NCBI RefSeq assembly: GCF_000382125.1
Contig: NZ_KB907549.1
Location: 460,965 to 524,964, forward strand
Source: Eudoraea adriatica DSM 19308
GTDB taxonomy: Bacteria > Bacteroidota > Bacteroidia > Flavobacteriales > Flavobacteriaceae
DNA length: 64,000 nucleotides
Reading direction: 5' to 3'
Shown in pieces: positions 26,715-35,016 of this stretch. A program made the translations under genes and the position numbers. The notes beneath the pieces are model-generated. The model was not told the origin of the DNA, made no database searches, and saw only the letters and a program-made list of their open reading frames with translations. Numbering within the stretch: the first letter of the stretch is position 1; each line of letters begins with the position of its first letter.

Positions 26715-27281
26715 ATGGCAACAGACCCCAATGACACCCTCTATATCGAACAACTTCTCAATGGAGATGAGCATGCACTATACCTGCTATATGACAAGTA
26801 TTCGGGGGCACTTTACGGGGTAATCCTAAGAATGTGCGGGGATGAAGATATAGCTCAGGACCTTCTTCAGGAAAGTTTTATAAAAATATGGCAAAATATA
26901 GGTAGCTACGATTCCCAAAAGGGAAAGTTTTATACATGGGCTTATAGAATTGCTAAAAATACCACCTTAAATTCTCTTAGAAAATCAACCCCGCTCATCC
27001 AAACAGATGATTTAAGTGTATATGAGAATAAGAACCCTGAAGCGGAAATTAAAGATTACTCAGATTTGAATGGATTACTTGCAGAACTGGAGCCCCAGCA
27101 CCAATTAGCCATTAATTTGGTTTACTTTAAAGGGCTTACGCATCAGGAGGCCCATAAAGAAATGAACGTACCATTAGGATCATTTAAATCGTATATCAGG
27201 CAAGCCCTGCTAAAATTACGTGAAAGGCGTTCTGAGCTTTTAATGCTAGTATTAGTAATCAATGTTTGTGGACATGGATAA
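26715..27281 (+). CDS. ECF RNA polymerase sigma factor, SigK-like
   Basis: The 188-residue protein has region 2 (DIAQDLLQESFIKIWQNIGSYDSQKGKFYTWAYRIAKN; the -10-binding W/AYRIAKN segment is clear) and region 4 (LVYFKGLTHQEAHKEMNVPLGSFKSYIRQALLKL). This is the minimal two-domain ECF layout. It overlaps the anti-sigma gene by 8 nt, a typical sign of sigma/anti-sigma coupling. A TATCTTTA box (26697-26704) lies only 10 nt before the ATG, so the mRNA would be nearly leaderless if that promoter is used. Confidence 0.92.
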   Translation: MATDPNDTLYIEQLLNGDEHALYLLYDKYSGALYGVILRMCGDEDIAQDLLQESFIKIWQNIGSYDSQKGKFYTWAYRIAKNTTLNSLRKSTPLIQTDDLSVYENKNPEAEIKDYSDLNGLLAELEPQHQLAINLVYFKGLTHQEAHKEMNVPLGSFKSYIRQALLKLRERRSELLMLVLVINVCGHG

Positions 27282-28065
27282 GAAAAAGATATTAGACGAT
27301 GGAATTTTAGAGCAGTATCTTTTAGGTGAACTTCCTAAAGAACAGGAAATTCTTATTCAAAATATACTCGATAAGGATGAGGATTTAAAAAGCAAATTTA
27401 ATGAGATCGAAGAGGAATTTGAGAGAATTGCCTTCGAGAATGCGATTAAACCTCCGGAAAAAGTAAAAAAGGCTTTGACAAGTGAATTGGAATCATCCAA
27501 GGAAAATATCACAATCAGTAACATTAATGTACCTCAAAAAAGGAACACTCTCTATTCCGGGCGTCTCGCCGTAGCGGCAAGTATGGCTGCAATTTTCGCG
27601 TTGAGTTCATTCTGGTTGTACAATCGCTGGCAGGCTTCTGAACAAAATTTGAATAGCCTGCAGGAGCAGACTATTGCCTTGCAGGAACGATTAATGCTTC
27701 TTGAACAAAATATTGAGGTCACCACACAACGTTACATGACCATTAATAACCGTAATGTAATTCCGTTACTGCTTAAAGGAAATCAGATATTACCCGAATC
27801 GAGAGCTGTGGCATATGTCAATCATGAAACCAAGAGCGTCCTTGTAAATTCTCAGGGACTTCCACCTTTAGAAGAAGACAAAACTTATCAGATGTGGGCT
27901 GATGTGGATGGAGTTATGATTAATATGGGCCTTTTACCCGCAGACAGCGATTTGATACCCGTGAAATACATAGACAAGGCGGAATCTTTCAATATTACGA
28001 TTGAACCAGCCGGCGGTAACGATCACCCTACAGTTGAAAACCTGATTTCGAATGTTCTTCTTTAA
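27274..28065 (+). CDS. RskA-like anti-sigma factor
   Basis: The protein has 263 residues from ATG at 27274 (MDKKKILDDG), giving an 8-nt overlap with the sigma gene; an ATG four codons earlier is possible. The N-terminal cytoplasmic helical region (about 1-80) has no zinc-binding HxxxCxxC motif. One membrane helix (about 88-108; AVAASMAAIFALSSFWLY), a coiled coil (about 112-145) and a C-terminal RskA extracytoplasmic domain (YQMWADVDGVMINMGLLPA, ITIEPAGG) follow. It should hold the adjacent sigma factor at the membrane until an external signal triggers proteolysis. Confidence 0.9.
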   Translation: MDKKKILDDGILEQYLLGELPKEQEILIQNILDKDEDLKSKFNEIEEEFERIAFENAIKPPEKVKKALTSELESSKENITISNINVPQKRNTLYSGRLAVAASMAAIFALSSFWLYNRWQASEQNLNSLQEQTIALQERLMLLEQNIEVTTQRYMTINNRNVIPLLLKGNQILPESRAVAYVNHETKSVLVNSQGLPPLEEDKTYQMWADVDGVMINMGLLPADSDLIPVKYIDKAESFNITIEPAGGNDHPTVENLISNVLL

Positions 28066-28119
28066 AGTGAGTTGCGTAATCCCGGTTATCCGGAAAGTCG
28101 CCTTAAACTCCCCCAACTA

Positions 28120-29424
28120 TCAAATAACAGGTTGTCCATAAAGATCAAAGTCAGAAGCTTCTGTTATTTCAAGATCCACAAAATCGCCAATTTTGACGTA
28201 GAAGTCCCTTGCATCCACCAAAACTTCATTATCCACATCAGGAGAATCATATTCTGTTCTTCCGATAAAATAATTCCCTTCTTTCCTGTCAATGATGCAA
28301 CGAAATGTTTTGCCTATTTTCTCCTGATTTAATTCCCAGGAAATGGCAGATTGGACTTCCATTATTTCATTTGCCCTATTCTGTTTTACTTCTTCCGGTA
28401 CATTGTCTTCCAAATTATAGGCGTGGGTATTTTCTTCATGGCTATAGGTAAAACAACCAAGCCGCTCAAAACGCATTTCTTTTACCCATTCCTTCAAGGT
28501 TAAAAAATCTTTTTCTGTTTCACCTGGGTAACCAACAATAAGCGTTGTTCTGATAGCCATTTCGGGCACCATCTGCCTAAAATCCTTAAGCAGGCCGGTA
28601 GTTCTGGCTTTGGTTGTTCCCCTGCGCATACTCTTAAGAATAGGGTCGGAAATATGCTGGAGTGGTATATCAATGTAATTACAGATTTTTGGTTCTTCTT
28701 TCATAACCTCTAGAACATCCATAGGAAAACCTGTTGGAAAGGCATAATGAAGGCGAATCCATTCAATACCTTCAACCTTGGAGAGTTCTTTTAACAATTG
28801 CGCCAGATTTCTTTTTTTGTACAGATCCAGGCCATAATAGGTTAGATCCTGGGCAATAAGGATAAGCTCCTTTACTCCTTTAGCCGCCAATTTTTCTGAT
28901 TCTGCAACCAATTCTTCAATGGGCTTACTTCTGTGTTTGCCGCGCATTATGGGTATTGCACAAAAAGAACAGGGCCTGTCACATCCTTCGGCGATCTTTA
29001 GATAGGCATAATTCTTTGGGGTGGTTGTGAGGCGTTCACCAATTAATTCATGCTTATAATCCGCACCCAGCGCCTTTAGTAAATTAGGTAAATCACTTGT
29101 TCCAAAATATTCATCAACATCAGGAATTTCCTTTTCCAGATCCGGTTTATAACGTTCACTAAGGCATCCCGTCACAAAAACTTTATCTACTGCACCTGAC
29201 TGCTTTTTATCTACATATTCCAAAATGGTATTTACACTTTCCTCTTTGGCATTGGCTATGAATCCGCAGGTGTTTATAACTACGATATTTCCTTCCTCCT
29301 CATGCACTACTTCCTTCTCATTTGCCCTGAGTTGCCCCATCAGAACTTCAGAGTCATAGACGTTTTTGGAACATCCAAGTGTTACTACATTTATTCTGTT
29401 TTTCTTTACCGACTTTGTTCGCAT
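28120..29424 (-). CDS. rimO: Ribosomal protein S12 methylthiotransferase RimO
   Basis: The 434-residue radical SAM enzyme has the N-terminal UPF0004 domain with three cluster cysteines (Cys18 in LGCSKN, Cys53 in NTCGF, Cys87 in TGCLSERY) and the radical SAM triad CxxxCxxC (Cys148, Cys152, Cys155 in GCDRPCSFC). A C-terminal TRAM domain follows. RimO adds a methylthio group to an aspartate of ribosomal protein S12. The motif order and TLGCSKNVYDSE distinguish it from MiaB. It converges with the RskA gene, 54 nt apart. Confidence 0.95.
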   Translation of the reverse strand: MRTKSVKKNRINVVTLGCSKNVYDSEVLMGQLRANEKEVVHEEEGNIVVINTCGFIANAKEESVNTILEYVDKKQSGAVDKVFVTGCLSERYKPDLEKEIPDVDEYFGTSDLPNLLKALGADYKHELIGERLTTTPKNYAYLKIAEGCDRPCSFCAIPIMRGKHRSKPIEELVAESEKLAAKGVKELILIAQDLTYYGLDLYKKRNLAQLLKELSKVEGIEWIRLHYAFPTGFPMDVLEVMKEEPKICNYIDIPLQHISDPILKSMRRGTTKARTTGLLKDFRQMVPEMAIRTTLIVGYPGETEKDFLTLKEWVKEMRFERLGCFTYSHEENTHAYNLEDNVPEEVKQNRANEIMEVQSAISWELNQEKIGKTFRCIIDRKEGNYFIGRTEYDSPDVDNEVLVDARDFYVKIGDFVDLEITEASDFDLYGQPVI

Positions 29425-29647
29425 GGATTTTCTTTAGCCGTGCAAAAATACAATAGAATAGAAGAAGGGCATCATTTTAGGATGAATTCTTCTGATTCTA
29501 CCTTAAAACGTTATTCATCTTACCGTTTTAATTAAAAAATCAAATCAAATGAAATTAACAATTCTTCAATAAAACTTTTGGGGAAAAATGAGCGAGCTTA
29601 TAAAATAAACTTCCTTGCGGGATTTGCTTTGCTTACTGAAACCTTTC

Positions 29648-30691
29648 TTAATTCAAGGAATAGGTTAATTGAAGGTTTATTCCGTAGTCCTCGTTGGAAA
29701 GCGAACTGGCAGGAGGATTGCTATCATAATTATAGTAAAAGTTAAACCCAACCTTAAAGTTATTATTAAAAATGCTAACCATTGGATTCAGATTAAAATT
29801 CATTCTGGATCTTCTGTCTCCCGTAAAATAAGGGATGTAAGTTATGTTAGACTTCAATGAGATTTTTGGACTTGTGTATTTAAAAATATCATAGGCAAGT
29901 TGAATTACTCCGGCCAAATCCTGTTCTGTCTGGCTATTTGGATCGAATGATTTTTCTGAAATACCTGTCATAGCTCCCGTAATATATAATCTGCTCCATG
30001 TATTATTCGTAATATCCTTTATTGCCCCTATAGCCAGATTGTACCTTTGCTTTATCCCCAATTGCAAATTCTGGCTCCTGCCCAGAGCTAACAATGAGGA
30101 CCACTTATTTTTAAACAGGTGCTGCCAGGCAACATTAACTTGCGAGTTATTGGTAATTAAGCTATCATTCTGGTAAGACAAGTTTAAAAACCAGTCTGTA
30201 TTAAATGACGTTTTCTTATTCCTGAAATCCAGATTTCCCGAGAAGGCTATGGTTGTTAAGGCGCTACTTTTTGAAAAATTACCCCCAAGGCTTAGATTGC
30301 CAGAAAATTTCTGCCAAAAATTCCCTTTTATAGGATGTATTTCAACAATATCATCAATTAATATCGATACTTTCCGGCCACCCACTGTAATAATTACTTC
30401 TCCTTCACTATCGGAAGCTTCAAAAGAAGAATAATAAAGCAGGCCATTTTTCATTAAAATCTCGAATTGCTTTTGCGAAATAATAGTACCTAAATAAGGT
30501 TCCTCAACACTTATGGTTCCCATCCCATCCATTTTCCAGGTAACGATACCATATTCCATTTTTTTAAAATCCCCCTTTAGTATATTTCCGTTTTTATGAA
30601 CAATGGTGTCCGTTTTTTGCGAGAAACAGTTTAGTTGGGAAAAGATCATTACAATCAGTAATAGAACAATATGTATCGTAGTCTTCTTCAA
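29648..30691 (-). CDS. Outer-membrane DUF481-like beta-barrel protein
   Basis: The 347-residue protein has a signal peptide (about 1-25, ending NCFSQ). The first third reads as a small soluble domain (TIVHKNGNILKGDFKKMEYGIVTWK). From about 130 onward there are alternating strands rich in aromatic and Ser/Asn residues (GNLSLGGNFSKSSAL, TDWFLNLSYQND, WSRLYITGAMTG), ending NEDYGINLQLTYSLN with a terminal hydrophobic/aromatic strand as in outer-membrane barrels. This matches DUF481/YdiY-type proteins. Its function is unknown. It stands alone between rimO and an amidase. Confidence 0.8.
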   Translation of the reverse strand: MKKTTIHIVLLLIVMIFSQLNCFSQKTDTIVHKNGNILKGDFKKMEYGIVTWKMDGMGTISVEEPYLGTIISQKQFEILMKNGLLYYSSFEASDSEGEVIITVGGRKVSILIDDIVEIHPIKGNFWQKFSGNLSLGGNFSKSSALTTIAFSGNLDFRNKKTSFNTDWFLNLSYQNDSLITNNSQVNVAWQHLFKNKWSSLLALGRSQNLQLGIKQRYNLAIGAIKDITNNTWSRLYITGAMTGISEKSFDPNSQTEQDLAGVIQLAYDIFKYTSPKISLKSNITYIPYFTGDRRSRMNFNLNPMVSIFNNNFKVGFNFYYNYDSNPPASSLSNEDYGINLQLTYSLN

Positions 30692-30772
30692 ATTCTACTT
30701 TTGTATTATCATTTATAGAACTTAGTCAATTAATGTTAAAATTCTATATGAAAAGATAAGTATTTGCTGGGG

Positions 30773-32434
30773 TTATTTAAAGGTCGCAGGTAGTTTTCTT
30801 ATTTTGGTGGCGGTCTCAAATGCATGGCCCAATTTAAGTAAGCTACGCTCCCGGAATTGCTTTGAAATAAAAGTCAGGCTTATCGGTTCTCCGGTTTCCC
30901 TGTAGCCCATGGGCACAGTCAATGCCGGGTATTTTGCTACTGCGGCAAAACCTGCATGGTAATTGTTTATGGATAAGATAGCATCTAGCTGGTGCTGATC
31001 CATAGGGGTATCAAAAAATAATCGTCCGTTTTTCTCCAGTCTGTTTTTAATAAGCTGCAATTCATCCAATGAAGTTGAATCTTTAAGGATACCATCAAAA
31101 ATAGATTGCCCGTAAGGAACACGAAGTAGTGAATCGGCCAGATTAAATTCGACAATATCCTTAAGAGTGCGCATAGGAATTACCTCCTTGTTCTGAACAT
31201 GTGCATTGAGATATTCCGGTAGATCATTTTTCATATCTATATTGAGAAGTGTCAGAAACCCATCCATGGATACTTCCGGTGCAGTAAACTCAATTATTAC
31301 TGCACCCAGATCTCTAAGTTTATTTGCCGTTTTCAAATAAATAGAATCTGTTTCCAGCAGGTCTTTGAAAACACCAAAACGTTTTCCTTTAAGGCTTCCC
31401 GGAACACTAACAGCCCCAACAAAATCTTCGCTGGTGCTGACTGATTTTGCATCCGCTGCATCTTTGCCGGTCATTGCCGATAATAAGATGGCGTTGTCCA
31501 CCACATTCTTGGTCATTGGTCCCGGCGTATCCAACGTACTGGAAATTGGCACTATGCCTGTCCTGCTTAAAAGTCCAATCGTTGGTTTTAACCCAACAAC
31601 GGAATTCTGACCCGAAGGAGAAAGAATAGATCCCGAAGTCTCTGTACCTACGGCTGCCACTGCGTAGTTCGCAGCTACTGCGGTTCCGCTCCCTGCACTG
31701 GAACCACCTGTTTCAAAAACTCGCCTTCCATACGGATTTAGTGTTTGACCACCAATAGCGCTATATCCCAAAGGACAGCCATTACACATATAGTAAGCCC
31801 ATTCACTAAGATTGACCTTACCCAATATCAAAGCTTTGTTCTTCTTTAACTGCTCAACAATGAAAGCATCATTTGTTTCATTCCCCATTAAGGCAATTGC
31901 CCCGGCTGTTGTATTCATGCCTTCCGTACCAATATTGTCTTTAAGAAGGATGGGCATGCCAAAAATTGGATGTCGGTCTGCAGCAGTTAACTTATCAAGC
32001 TCCCTGGCCTCCTCTACTACATTCTCGTTTAGAGCTATTATTGTATGCAGACTCGTTTTACTATCGAGTTCAAACAGATAAATTCTATACAGAAAGAAAC
32101 GAACCAGTTTTTCGTAATTAATTTTCCCGTCTTTGATATGTTGTTGAATAGTGGGAATATCCTGTTCCAGTATTAAAGGTTTTAATTGTTCGTATTCCGC
32201 CTCTGACATTTCTGCCACTTCATGGTACAGCGGCCGGAATATCTCATTCTTGTCAGAAACCCTGGATTGTATTAATTTGTATTGCATCCGGGGTTTCTCG
32301 TGATCCTGATTTGCGGCTATCTCACTGGTTTCATCATTGTCCTTCCAAAGCACAATAGAGGAATAATCTCTATTTGTAGTCTCCTTGCAGGAAATAATGA
32401 CCAATAAGCCAAGTAAGAAAATTTGCTTTTTCAT
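30773..32434 (-). CDS. Amidase-signature family lipoprotein
   Basis: The 553-residue protein has a lipoprotein signal (LLGLLVIISC, Cys16) and the amidase Ser-cisSer-Lys triad: Lys165 in PILLKDNIG, the glycine-serine loop GGSSAGSG (about 243-250) and nucleophile Ser269 in TETSGSILSPS. The NSVVGLKPTIGLLSRTGIVPIS block is also diagnostic. It is anchored outside the cytoplasm, unlike the GatA tRNA amidotransferase subunit, so it probably cleaves peptide amides or amide-containing nutrients. Its ATG overlaps the stop of the DUF2911 gene (ATGA), suggesting coupled translation. Confidence 0.9.
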   Translation of the reverse strand: MKKQIFLLGLLVIISCKETTNRDYSSIVLWKDNDETSEIAANQDHEKPRMQYKLIQSRVSDKNEIFRPLYHEVAEMSEAEYEQLKPLILEQDIPTIQQHIKDGKINYEKLVRFFLYRIYLFELDSKTSLHTIIALNENVVEEARELDKLTAADRHPIFGMPILLKDNIGTEGMNTTAGAIALMGNETNDAFIVEQLKKNKALILGKVNLSEWAYYMCNGCPLGYSAIGGQTLNPYGRRVFETGGSSAGSGTAVAANYAVAAVGTETSGSILSPSGQNSVVGLKPTIGLLSRTGIVPISSTLDTPGPMTKNVVDNAILLSAMTGKDAADAKSVSTSEDFVGAVSVPGSLKGKRFGVFKDLLETDSIYLKTANKLRDLGAVIIEFTAPEVSMDGFLTLLNIDMKNDLPEYLNAHVQNKEVIPMRTLKDIVEFNLADSLLRVPYGQSIFDGILKDSTSLDELQLIKNRLEKNGRLFFDTPMDQHQLDAILSINNYHAGFAAVAKYPALTVPMGYRETGEPISLTFISKQFRERSLLKLGHAFETATKIRKLPATFK

Positions 32435-33294
32435 TGTTTCGTAGTTATTTGTTTATCCTTCCAAAGAGAGATATTTTGTTCATTCATACGAACAAATTCA
32501 TCTTTATCCTCTTTTTGAGCTAATTCCAGTGATTTTTGTGCCGAAATAATTGCACTCTTGTAATCTTCCAAAGCAGCTTCAACCAAAGATTTAACCCTGT
32601 AAAAATAATAGGTATCCCCTCCAATTTCAATAGCTTTATTTAAATATAACAAGGCCCGGGAGTATAATTTTCCCTGTTCCTGCAGATAGCGTGCCGCTTC
32701 ATAATAGGTTTGAGCCGTGGGGTTTTCCTTTATTCCTTTTGCAATCCCCTCCATCATTTTACTATCTGTATCTACTGCGATTGGAATTTTTATAAGCGTA
32801 TGTTCCCAAATCCATAACATATTGCTAGAGTTGTGATCAATTTCATCAAAAGTGATAAGGAAGTTTTCCTGATAATCAGAATTATTCACAGGATTGATCC
32901 GGATCCTGAAGGCATCTTCCGCAGGGTCGTATGCTTTTCTTCCATCACCCCAATGTTCAGTGTTTTTATGAAAGACCACCTCCCAATACTCTTCATATGG
33001 GAAGGCATAAAGGGCATATGTGCCCTTGGGTAAATAATTACCCATAACAGATATATCGGAATCTACAGTAAATTTGGTAGACTCATTTGCACCAACCCTC
33101 CAAATACGCCCATAAGGCACCAGACTGCCAAAAATTTTTCTGCCTTTGGCTCCGGGTCTTGAATATGCAACCGTGATTTTTGTAAATCCAACGTCCTGTT
33201 CTACTTTTGAAAACGGACTGGCTACAGGAATCTCAATTTGCGCAGCAAGCACTGTTGAGCACAATAAAATAAGTATGAAATTTAAGGCTTTCAA
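32431..33294 (-). CDS. DUF2911 domain protein with TPR-like C-terminus
   Basis: The 287-residue exported protein starts with TTG at 33294, overlapping the ftsY stop as TTGA. The start is supported by the signal peptide that follows at once (LNFILILLCSTVLAAQ). DUF2911 covers about 25-165 (KITVAYSRPGAKGRKIFGSLVPYGRIWRVGANESTKF is the diagnostic block, then LPKGTYALYAFP). TPR-like helices span about 190-270 (AQTYYEAARYLQEQGKLY). The family is common in Bacteroidetes and has no established function. Its position between ftsY and an amidase lipoprotein, with overlaps on both sides, indicates one transcript. Confidence 0.85.
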   Translation of the reverse strand: MKALNFILILLCSTVLAAQIEIPVASPFSKVEQDVGFTKITVAYSRPGAKGRKIFGSLVPYGRIWRVGANESTKFTVDSDISVMGNYLPKGTYALYAFPYEEYWEVVFHKNTEHWGDGRKAYDPAEDAFRIRINPVNNSDYQENFLITFDEIDHNSSNMLWIWEHTLIKIPIAVDTDSKMMEGIAKGIKENPTAQTYYEAARYLQEQGKLYSRALLYLNKAIEIGGDTYYFYRVKSLVEAALEDYKSAIISAQKSLELAQKEDKDEFVRMNEQNISLWKDKQITTKQ

Positions 33295-34253
33295 TTAGCT
33301 ATACTAAAGAATGAATCCACAAATTCAAATTTGTTGAATACCTGAAGATCCTCTATTCCTTCACCAACGCCTATATATTTAACGGGAATCTGAAACTGAT
33401 CTGAAATACCTATTACAACGCCCCCTTTGGCAGTGCCGTCTAATTTTGTAACCGCTAATGAAGTTACCTCTGTAGCCCTGGTAAATTCCCTGGCTTGTTC
33501 AAATGCATTTTGGCCGGTAGACCCGTCGAGTACCAAAAGCACTTCGTGTGGCGCATCATCCACCACTTTTTGCATAACGCGCTTTACCTTGCCAAGTTCA
33601 TTCATTAAATTCACTTTGTTATGCAATCTCCCTGCGGTATCAATCAAAACAACATCTGCACCCTGAGTCACTGCGGAACTTAGCGTATCAAAGGCAACAG
33701 ATGCGGGATCACTACCCATTTTTTGTTTCACCAAAGGGACATCCACGCGATCTGCCCATACCTGAAGCTGATCTATTGCTGCTGCCCTGAAAGTATCGGC
33801 TGCTCCTATTACAACCTGCAAGCCTTGCTGTTTAAATTGATAGGCGAGTTTTCCGATTGTAGTTGTTTTACCTACCCCATTTACCCCAACAACCATAATA
33901 ACATAAGGTTTTTTGCCTTCGGGTATCCCAAATTCTTCCGCTTCACCCACATTCGTTTCTGATAAAAGGCCTGCGATTTCCTCACGGAGTATTCCATTCA
34001 GCTCATCGGTACCCATATATTTATCTTTGGAAACCCTTGCTTCTATCCGTTCTATGATTTTAAGGGTGGTTGCCACTCCAACGTCAGAGGTCACCAAAAC
34101 TTCCTCCAGGTTGTCCAAAACATCATCATCTACTTTAGACTTGCCCGCTACAGCCTTGCTAAGTTTGGATAAAAAACTGGTTTTAGTTTTCTCCAAACCT
34201 TTATCCAGTGTTTCTTTTTTTTGTGAGGTAAATATTTTTTTGAATAAGCTCAT
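33291..34253 (-). CDS. ftsY: Signal recognition particle receptor FtsY
   Basis: The protein has 320 residues from ATG at 34253 (MSLFKKIFTSQKK). An in-frame ATG at 34307 would start upstream of the terminator hairpin at 34296 and adds an odd leader. The NG domain holds G1 VVGVNGVGKTTTIGKLA, G3 DTAGR and the TKLDGTAKGG motif. FtsY docks the SRP-ribosome complex at the inner membrane. The acidic A domain is very short, as is usual in Bacteroidetes. It follows rpmB-rpmG-DUF4295, the conserved order in this phylum, but a terminator separates them. Confidence 0.95.
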   Translation of the reverse strand: MSLFKKIFTSQKKETLDKGLEKTKTSFLSKLSKAVAGKSKVDDDVLDNLEEVLVTSDVGVATTLKIIERIEARVSKDKYMGTDELNGILREEIAGLLSETNVGEAEEFGIPEGKKPYVIMVVGVNGVGKTTTIGKLAYQFKQQGLQVVIGAADTFRAAAIDQLQVWADRVDVPLVKQKMGSDPASVAFDTLSSAVTQGADVVLIDTAGRLHNKVNLMNELGKVKRVMQKVVDDAPHEVLLVLDGSTGQNAFEQAREFTRATEVTSLAVTKLDGTAKGGVVIGISDQFQIPVKYIGVGEGIEDLQVFNKFEFVDSFFSIAN

Positions 34254-34295
34254 AGCACCATTAAAAGTCGTTGAGCAAATATATGAAATTAAAAA

Positions 34296-34319
34296 AGCCG
34301 CTCTCAACAGAAAGCGGCT
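34296..34319 (-). terminator. Terminator after rpmB-rpmG-DUF4295
   Basis: The 7-bp stem agccgct/agcggct has a 10-nt loop. On the minus strand it is followed by six T residues. It separates the ribosomal genes from ftsY, whose start lies 43 nt downstream. Partial read-through is possible. Confidence 0.75.
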
Positions 34320-34343
34320 CCGAACTAAATTTTAGTTAGTTTG

Positions 34344-34496
34344 TTACTTCTTAGTCAACCATTCGTTCACCATTTCTGGTGGCATAACAGATTCTACAAA
34401 AGTATAAGCACCTGTTTTAGGTGATTTTACCATTTTTATAGCTTTGGTAAGTCTTTTGGAACTGGATTGTAAACTTGCTACCGTCTTCTTTGCCAT
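34344..34496 (-). CDS. DUF4295 small basic protein
   Basis: The 50-residue protein (starts MAKKTVASLQSSSKRLTKAI, ends MVNEWLTKK) is encoded just after rpmG, 6 nt downstream. It is lysine-rich and soluble. This family is found in Bacteroidetes beside the L28/L33 genes and is thought from context to be ribosome associated, though I know of no proven role. It is easily missed because of its size. Confidence 0.9.
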   Translation of the reverse strand: MAKKTVASLQSSSKRLTKAIKMVKSPKTGAYTFVESVMPPEMVNEWLTKK

Positions 34497-34502
34497 GCTT
34501 TC

Positions 34503-34685
34503 TTATTTTATCTCTTTATGAACCGTCATTTTCTTTAGAATAGGATTGAATTTTTTAATCTCCAGCCTATCCGGGCTATTCTTCTTGTTCTTGGTTGTAA
34601 TATATCTGGATGTACCCGGCATACCTGAGTTTTTATGCTCTGTGCACTCTAATATTACCTGAACTCTGTTTCCTTTTTTTGCCAT
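34503..34685 (-). CDS. rpmG: 50S ribosomal protein L33
   Basis: The 60-residue protein matches L33: [39 protein letters not shown] and [14 protein letters not shown]. The zinc-ribbon cysteine pairs of C+ forms are absent; only one cysteine is present, so this is a zinc-independent (C-) type. It lies 21 nt after rpmB and 6 nt before the DUF4295 gene in one operon. Confidence 0.95.
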   Translation of the reverse strand: MAKKGNRVQVILECTEHKNSGMPGTSRYITTKNKKNSPDRLEIKKFNPILKKMTVHKEIK

Positions 34686-34706
34686 TGTATTCTATATAAT
34701 AAAGGA

Positions 34707-34943
34707 TTATTTAATCAACCCTTTTGCTCTAGCCTCTTTTAAAACAGCAGAAATGCCTTTTTTGTTTATTGATTTAAGCGCCCTAGTAGAAACCTTAAGG
34801 GTGATCCATCTATCTTCTTCCGGAATATAGAAACGCTTTTTGGAAAGATTTACATCAAATCTTCTCCTCGTTTTATTGATAGAGAAGGATACATTGTTTC
34901 CAAACATAGCTCTCTTCCCGGTAAGTTCACAAACTTTTGACAT
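34707..34943 (-). CDS. rpmB: 50S ribosomal protein L28
   Basis: The 78-residue protein has the L28 start MSKVCELTGKRAMFGNNVSFS and the NKTRRRFDVNLSKKRFYIP core. The usual second zinc cysteine pair is lost, giving a C- form like the neighbouring L33. It is the first gene of the rpmB-rpmG-DUF4295 operon. The 73-nt upstream gap to cinA shows no clear -7 box. Confidence 0.95.
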   Translation of the reverse strand: MSKVCELTGKRAMFGNNVSFSINKTRRRFDVNLSKKRFYIPEEDRWITLKVSTRALKSINKKGISAVLKEARAKGLIK

Positions 34944-35016
34944 TATGCTACTTTTTACTTGATTTTAAACAGGGTGCAAATTTAATTCATTTTTGTGTGA
35001 TGGACAAAATTCTGTT

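Noticed and set aside
33913-34335. Plus-strand open frame of 140 codons over ftsY
   Set aside because: It is serine-rich antisense translation of the FtsY N-terminal region. The ftsY motifs on the other strand are decisive.
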